The notes below the pieces were generated by a model. The model saw nothing but the letters and a program-made list of their open reading frames with translations, had not been told where the DNA came from and searched no databases. A stretch of 64,000 nucleotides of DNA from Synanceia verrucosa. Taxonomy: Eukaryota; Chordata; Actinopteri; Perciformes; Synanceiidae. Positions 58,378 through 64,000 of this stretch are shown here, in pieces. Location: contig JAQQSB010000862.1 in NCBI GenBank assembly GCA_029721515.1, positions 124,001 through 188,000 of the forward strand, read 5' to 3'. Each line of letters starts with the position of its first letter. Position 1 is the first letter of the stretch. The position numbers and the translations under genes are program-made.

Positions 58378-59247
58378 ATGGACAGTGAAAACAACACAAC
58401 ACACCAGGGGGATGCTGACAGGCCCCAGGAACAACCAGAACGTCCTCAACAGGACCATGTTCCTCCACCAGTGGCACTTCACGCAAGTGATGCTGCAAAA
58501 GTTGATGGCGAAGGGATGGAGACAGCCTGGCAGGAACGGTTCAGAGCATTGGAGGAGAGGTTTGCCAAGGAGCTGGCACAGAAAGAGGAGGGCTGGAGAA
58601 AGAAGGAGAGCCAGATGAATGCTGAGATTCAGGACAAGGACAACATAATCTCTGATCTTCACCAAGGCATGGAGCATTTACATGAGAGCCTCAAGCAGAA
58701 AACGATACAGCTCAACACAAAAAGAGCTGAACTCCACCAGTCTGTGAAAGACTTGGATGAGAGCTGGAAAAAGAAGGAGAGTCTGATGAAGATTGACATT
58801 CAGGACAAGGACAACATAATCTATGCTCTTAAGCAAAGCAATGAGCATTTAAGTGAGAGCCTCAACAACAAAATGATGCAGCTAACCACAGAAAGAGCTG
58901 AACTCTACCAGTCTGTGAGAGACTGTCAGGACAGGGTCAAAGCTGTGGATGAGAGGCTGGCACAAACAGAAGAGAGCTGTAAAAAGAAGGAGAGTCATAT
59001 GAAGACAGAGATTCAGGACAAGGACAACATAATCTCTGCTCTTCACCAAAGCAAGGAAGAGCAAGCTCAACATATGCAGAAGGAGATCAGACTGCTGGAG
59101 GACATCTGTCTGTACCAAAAGAGCAGGAGAGGCTGCTTCCTATTCAGACGGGAGATCCTGGACAGGGAGGCAGCGTTGGAGAGGATGAAGAACAAGCTGC
59201 ATGAGAGAGAGATGAAAAAGAGGGAGGAGGAGGAGAAAAGGAGGTGA
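58378..59247 (+). CDS. Intronless 289-residue coiled-coil protein (copy II)
   Basis: Differs from copy I by six residues that I counted (K/N, R/H, M/I, D/N, I/N, Q/H) and about six silent changes, with no indels in 870 bp. Same start, domains, internal repeats and stop. The frame has been kept since duplication, but the two kinds of change are equally numerous, so constraint appears modest. Function unknown. Confidence 0.8.
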   Translation: MDSENNTTHQGDADRPQEQPERPQQDHVPPPVALHASDAAKVDGEGMETAWQERFRALEERFAKELAQKEEGWRKKESQMNAEIQDKDNIISDLHQGMEHLHESLKQKTIQLNTKRAELHQSVKDLDESWKKKESLMKIDIQDKDNIIYALKQSNEHLSESLNNKMMQLTTERAELYQSVRDCQDRVKAVDERLAQTEESCKKKESHMKTEIQDKDNIISALHQSKEEQAQHMQKEIRLLEDICLYQKSRRGCFLFRREILDREAALERMKNKLHEREMKKREEEEKRR

Positions 59248-59510
59248 AAAGAAGAGGAACGGAGAAGAGTGACAGTGATTGTCAAATGGAGGAGGCTACT
59301 GGATGTTCAGTTTAGGCTGGACATCAGTAACTTCCTTCATCTCCCTCACCTCTACCTCCTTTATCATTTAATCAGTCGATCAAAGCGATGGATTTGATCT
59401 ATTGATGAAATGAGAGTGATTTTCCTGGTGATCAGTTTTTTTTCACAAATGTACAGTCATGGTCAAAATTTAAATAAACTTGTAAAGAACATAACGGCAT
59501 GTATGGAGCC

Positions 59511-60072
59511 AGATCAGGCTCAGAAGTATTGACCGTTTACCAAAAGTAGTGTAAGTGAAAAAATAAAAAGTGAAGTGGAAAAATAAAATTTGAACCTGTA
59601 AAAAAAAAAAATGGTACCTGAAAGTCTTGAATTTCGAAATTGAACTTTGAAAAATCCTAGAATGCATGAAAAAAATCTGTTCAAACGTAACTTTGATTCT
59701 GTTTTTTAATACTTTTGAATAAATTACTTATTTTTCTTTTTCACTTCAATCTATATTTTGATCTTGGAGTACTTTTTTTTCCAATTGAATTTTATTTATA
59801 TATTTCAGATTCAGATCTTATTTTTACGGATTCAAATTGTTTTTTTTGGGGGTTTCAGATTATTATTTTTTTATATATTTTTCAGGTTCACTTTTGGCCC
59901 TGTTTTTCCGTGGGGGCCGGCCTCGACTGAGAGGGGCGTGGTCTGCCATGAGTGACAGGACTCCCCATCCGAGACGTCATCACTCTGCGTTCAGCGACAG
60001 GAAGTGGCACCTTAGGCACGCTGCGTTAACAGTAGCTGCAGTAACATGCTGGTTTGTTTTCATTAATATGCA
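59511..60072. other. Gene-free interval, T/A-rich symmetric stretch
   Basis: Positions 59540-59890 contain A-rich then T-rich sequence with loosely complementary phrases (AAATTTGAACCTG and CAGGTTCAC), suggesting a degraded foldback element. The 3' part (59900-60060) may be the promoter or 5'UTR of the next gene. Confidence 0.4.
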
Positions 60073-63000
60073 ATGGATCCATATCGTCTTCATCCACCTG
60101 GACCAAGAGTCCCCAGAGTCCACAGAGCTGCTACCGTCACCAATACTCAAGTAAGAATATTTTTAATATGATAGATGCTGAGAAGCTATCTGTAACATTA
60201 CAATTTATTATGCGTTATTTTGTAATGAAAGCGTGGCGAGAACGCTACGCGCTCGTTCTGCGATTCATGGATGTATTTGATGTATGATGATGTTGTATTA
60301 CCTTGCTTATTGCAAGTCGCTTTGGATTAAAAACGTCTATTAAATGCTTAAATTGTAAATGGATAACAATAAGGCTACTCCAATTTAGTTAAATTTGTTA
60401 CATTAGCGTTATTTAATTCTTAGTTTTGTGTACCATAGAAACTCCTTGTGCAAGCCTGCTAAACTGTTAGTTTGGGTTGCTATTTTTGAAAACTGGATGA
60501 TGCATTTAAGTAATATTACAAGAGGGTCTACATTATCATGGTTATTGGGGCACTCAACAGCGTTGGTGTAATGGGGCGTCGCTCTAATCACAGATTTGGG
60601 GACAAATCTAGATATTCTAGATACTGCCACTATGTCCCGGACATAGACATGATTAACAATCATGGAGAATCATGGTCCTTTATGAACTGTAAGACTAAGG
60701 TCCAGAATCTTCTTTTCTTTTTCTGTTTGTTTGTTTTTTTTTTTTCCGTAATGTTGCAATGGAAAGATGACTGCCCTGGACATTGAGAACTAGACTCCTG
60801 GTCTAAAATGGAAATGAATCAATGTTATTTTCTGTTGTCTGACAGAATGCTGATGCAAATGGAAATGTGGCTTCAGTTGCTTCAGTTGCACAGAACTTGG
60901 TGAATATACTGAGTCCCCATGTGCAAGGTCCGCTGGATGAAGAGATGAACAGGTTTGAAATGCATTTTAATTGAATGACCGAAGCATTCCAATTCTGGTG
61001 CAAGATTCTTTGAAAATGGCAGATCTAGGTGCTATATAAATTTATACAAAGTTTCTATATACATTTTCTGATAAACTAATTGCATTCAATCATTACATTA
61101 TTATATAAATAGCTAAATTTGTGGTTTCATTTTGGCAACTCAATTAACAACTTTGTCAAAAACAAAATGATTTAATACAGATGTACTAAATCCTATCAGT
61201 ATAAGCTATCCGACATTGTTCTTGATTTCCACAACATCAACAACATCATTGTGATGTATGTTCATTCATAAATTAGTGTAGTAGAGTGTAGTATATTGTA
61301 CTGAAGATATATCTACAGTATTAATTTGCCATGGCAACAACATTTTTCAAGTTATAACATCTTGCCCCTATTAGTGTAAGACATATTATGTACTACATTT
61401 CAGGTGTGAATTTTATTTACAACTGTAAAGGTTGGTTGTACATTTGGCAACATAATATTATACTGTTCATAATATCTAAGTTAAATTGAATTGTTTAATT
61501 TATTTACATGATACGCATCTATTTACTCTGAAAGTTCTACCGATAAGTTTGAAAATTAGAGTCTGTAGGAAACCTGTGTCTTATGTAGAGCGGGTGCCTA
61601 GTCTAGAGACCATGGCGGTCAACTAATACGGTTCAAGTTTTTTTCATGTGTTTTTATTTCTTGCGTTTTATTATTATTGTGCAGATCCTTTGGTTTCCTC
61701 CCAAGAGAGGCTCCTTCCTTGGGAAGAGAAACATGACACCAAAGGCCACACCTCCCAAACCCTGGAAACCCTTCACTTTTTATTTGTACCTGATGAACCT
61801 GAACTCAGAGTCAACCCCAACACCAGAAGAAGAGTTCAGGCTTGCGCAGGCTGGACTTGGAAAGAGGCTTATCAACATGTCTCACGACATGAGTCATGAT
61901 CAGGTATGAACAAGATATAATTAGTATATAATTTAGTACTTTATTGTAAACTGCAGCATGTAGTACGGTAAGACATTTACTGATGACATACATAGGCATA
62001 AAGCCCAGATTTGGGCTTAATATTGATGACATGAGTGATCTCCATACATGAGCATAAAGCCCAGATTTGGGCTTAGTAATGATGACATCAGGGATGTCAA
62101 TATATATGGGCATAAAGGGGAGCCCTACATCTCGCCCAGTGAGTCAGAGTGATTTCAGAACAGTGATCTGACAGTGATGTCTTAACAGTCTAACATCTTG
62201 GTCAGTGATGTCAGAACAATTAGAGTCATAGTGTCATCACGAGTGTGATAGACTAACATGGCAGGCACGGACAAGAGGTTTATAACAACTTGTCAAAACA
62301 TGCTGGTTAAAATATCTTTTTTAATGCCTGTCGTCATCCTAGTATGGGGCTATTTTCCAGTATTTAAAAATCAGTTTCTATGCTAACCCTAACCCTTTTC
62401 TCTTAGTTCACCTTACTGCTGCAAGTTGAGTACAAAAAAATGAAGAATCTCAATGGAGGCTACTACCTCTATAAGGCTACAGGTAGCGAGAATGTGTAAA
62501 CTATTATCTATTGTAATACATTGCCATATAACATGCCCCATCATTTGAATCATCCTGACAACGTTGTTTCAGGTGGTCAGGGCAAAAGACGACTAACTGT
62601 CATCTCGCCAGACTTCAACGATGGCTACACGGCGAGTCTAATCAGAAGTGCTACGGGGGGAGGGAAGAATACTCTGTATGCACTGCCTTTACAGTACAAC
62701 TTCGATATGACGCCTTTACCTCCAGATGCACTAGAGTTTCTCCACACTCCTAAAGAACGCTGCCAAAAGTGCAGGGTTCCTTACCCCTTGCACTTTTTGC
62801 AAGGCCACATTAGGGAGTGTGAAGAGAATTCGTCAGAGAATGACGATTATGAGGTAAGTGTCACCATGAAACATGAATTTTAATTTTCTGTCCATTGAGT
62901 CCAAAAATCTATTTAATATTTAACTAATTAATTGAAGAATTTCATGACAGTACAAATCACTGGTACACGGTCAACTAAAAAGGATATTTTAGAATTTTTA

Positions 63001-63922
63001 CTTATTTACTCAGGAACCACTATGTATCTCATGACATTGAAAGACTGATGGATAAAACACAGTACTTTCTATAGAGTAATACCAATAGAGGGTATGCATG
63101 TGATATCATCATCATACCCAGAAGTTATGCAGGAACACCTTCTTAGTGGCAAAAACTACTTTCTGGATCTTACAGTGCATTAATCCAAACACCAAACAAA
63201 AAAGTTCTATCTGATTGCATTAATGTTAAACTCAATTTGCCCCTCATTTTGCCACTCGATTTGCCATTCGCTTTAAGCATTTGCATATCCTCTATCCGAT
63301 AAGAACATCTGTTCATCTGTCCAGTATTTAACTGGACATAACTCCATTTTCGGAAAATGAATTTAAATGGAGTTAGGAGGTTTTGACCAATTACCTCTCT
63401 AGAAGTAGTTTTTACTACTTTTCATTGGTTCAATATTTTAACCAACACACAGACATAAAAGGTGTTCAATAGTACATATTTATGCCATGAGGGGAGCTGA
63501 CAGGGCTTCTTGATGTCAATCGAGTCATCTTATTTGACATATGTCTAGAAGAGTTTTGTGATTTTAATTATTTTTGACATGTGGTCTACCTGCACTCACG
63601 ATCTACGTTTTGGGAACCCCTGTATTACATCTGTTTAGAGCGTTCTTTCATTCATTCATCTCCAGCTGACGTTGAGATACTGTCTGGGACAGCACCCCAA
63701 GCCACTGATATGATGTCACCTCCTGTGAAGCAAGGCAAGCAGAATTCTGAAGAGGTATGTCTTTCTTCACTGTTTTATGAAATGCTTGCATTAACTGTTT
63801 TGTATGGCTGGGGATGTTATTTTCAAATTGTTTTATCTCCATCAGAAAGTCAAGTGTCCTATTTGCTTCCAGAGGTTCACAGCACATCTCCTGCAGGTCC
63901 ATGCTAGTGCATGTGGAGAAAG
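60073..63922 (+). CDS. 5' part of a UBZ-type zinc-finger / HECT-family-like gene (continues beyond window)
   Basis: Exons with GT-AG borders: 60073-60150 (ATG, MDPYRLHPPGPRVPRVHRAA), 60846-60952 (NILSPHVQGPLDEEMNR), 61685-61903 (EFRLAQAGLGKRLINMSH), 62407-62482 (KKMKNLNGGYYLYKATG), 62573-62853, 63666-63754 and 63846-63922. Exon 5 ends in a finger CQKCRVPYPLHFLQGHIREC, and exon 7 has CPICFQRFTAHLLQVHASAC. Both fit C-x2-C-x11/12-H-x3-C UBZ-type fingers. The order Pro-rich start, AGLG motif, GGYYLY segment, fingers matches, from memory, a teleost multi-copy family with a C-terminal HECT ubiquitin-ligase-like domain, which would lie past 64 kb. Exon 3 is one base out of frame with exon 2 near 61700, and the exon 5/6 phases do not join, so an exon is missing or the copy is damaged. 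Confidence 0.6.
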
Positions 63923-64000
63923 GTATTGAGATTGTGCATATTTAATTTTATATGGATTCTTTTACTTTTCCCCTTACATCAACATGTCTCACTTGTAGCT

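Larger units (their letters stand above)
57299..59510 (+). repeat. Segmental duplication unit II
   Basis: Counterpart of 52157-54360. The right border is at ACATAACGGCATG, after which the units diverge. Confidence 0.95.

Noticed and set aside
1..64000. CRISPR arrays, bacterial operons, riboswitches, rRNA
   Set aside because: None seen; the sequence is eukaryotic, and its tandem repeats lack unique equal-length spacers.

Overview
The window reads as repeat-dense vertebrate, most likely teleost fish, chromosomal DNA. Support: GT-AG introns, a Tc1-like element, a hAT/ZBED-type element, a tRNA-derived fish-type SINE, PIF/Harbinger remnants, a CHMP6-like gene fragment, abundant CA/TA microsatellites and almost no long uninterrupted ORFs. 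The species is not identified.

Layout. 1-11 kb: two inverted arms of an unclassified repeat (here called H) bracket copy I of a large dispersed block (E). Block E carries two spliced exons of a zinc-finger/HECT-family-like protein, a degenerate Harbinger transposase stretch, a tRNA-Ala-like sequence, a TA microsatellite containing a complete Tc1-like element, a SINE and a 22-bp minisatellite. 11-13.5 kb: no gene seen. 13.8-16.3 kb: a multi-exon gene of a family with RNase H/DDE-like motifs. 16.5-20 kb: tail copies of block E. 20.6-24.0 kb: a hAT transposon with target duplications; its 4-exon, 640-codon transposase frame is broken by one TGA. 24.6-28.2 kb: an inverted tail copy of block E split by a 2.48-kb GC-richer insertion. 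28-31 kb: repeats G and H. 31-43.3 kb: two minus-strand genes (A and B) of an RPA-like OB-fold family about 10 kb apart, with a hAT remnant, a perfect hairpin and non-autonomous elements between them. 44.3-51.6 kb: block E copies II (direct) and III (inverted). 52.2-59.5 kb: a recent ~2.2-kb duplication, offset about 5.15 kb; each unit holds a minus-strand CHMP6 tail fragment and a divergently placed, intact intronless 289-codon coiled-coil gene. The units are separated in part by an A-rich satellite. 60.1-64 kb: 5' exons of a zinc-finger gene that resembles the teleost HECT-ligase-like multigene family and continues past the window end.

How they fit together. Most genes are transposases or members of expanded families that move with, or are duplicated beside, transposons. 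The two coiled-coil genes are the only clearly intact protein-coding frames longer than 250 codons. The OB-fold genes, the RNase H-like gene and the zinc-finger gene keep correct splice sites, and several exons join in phase, but each has at least one frameshift or phase problem. They are therefore either decaying or affected by sequence errors. Block E contains exons of the same kind of family as the gene at the right edge, with introns retained, so it spread as DNA and not by reverse transcription. Family names are from memory of conserved motifs; no database search was possible.
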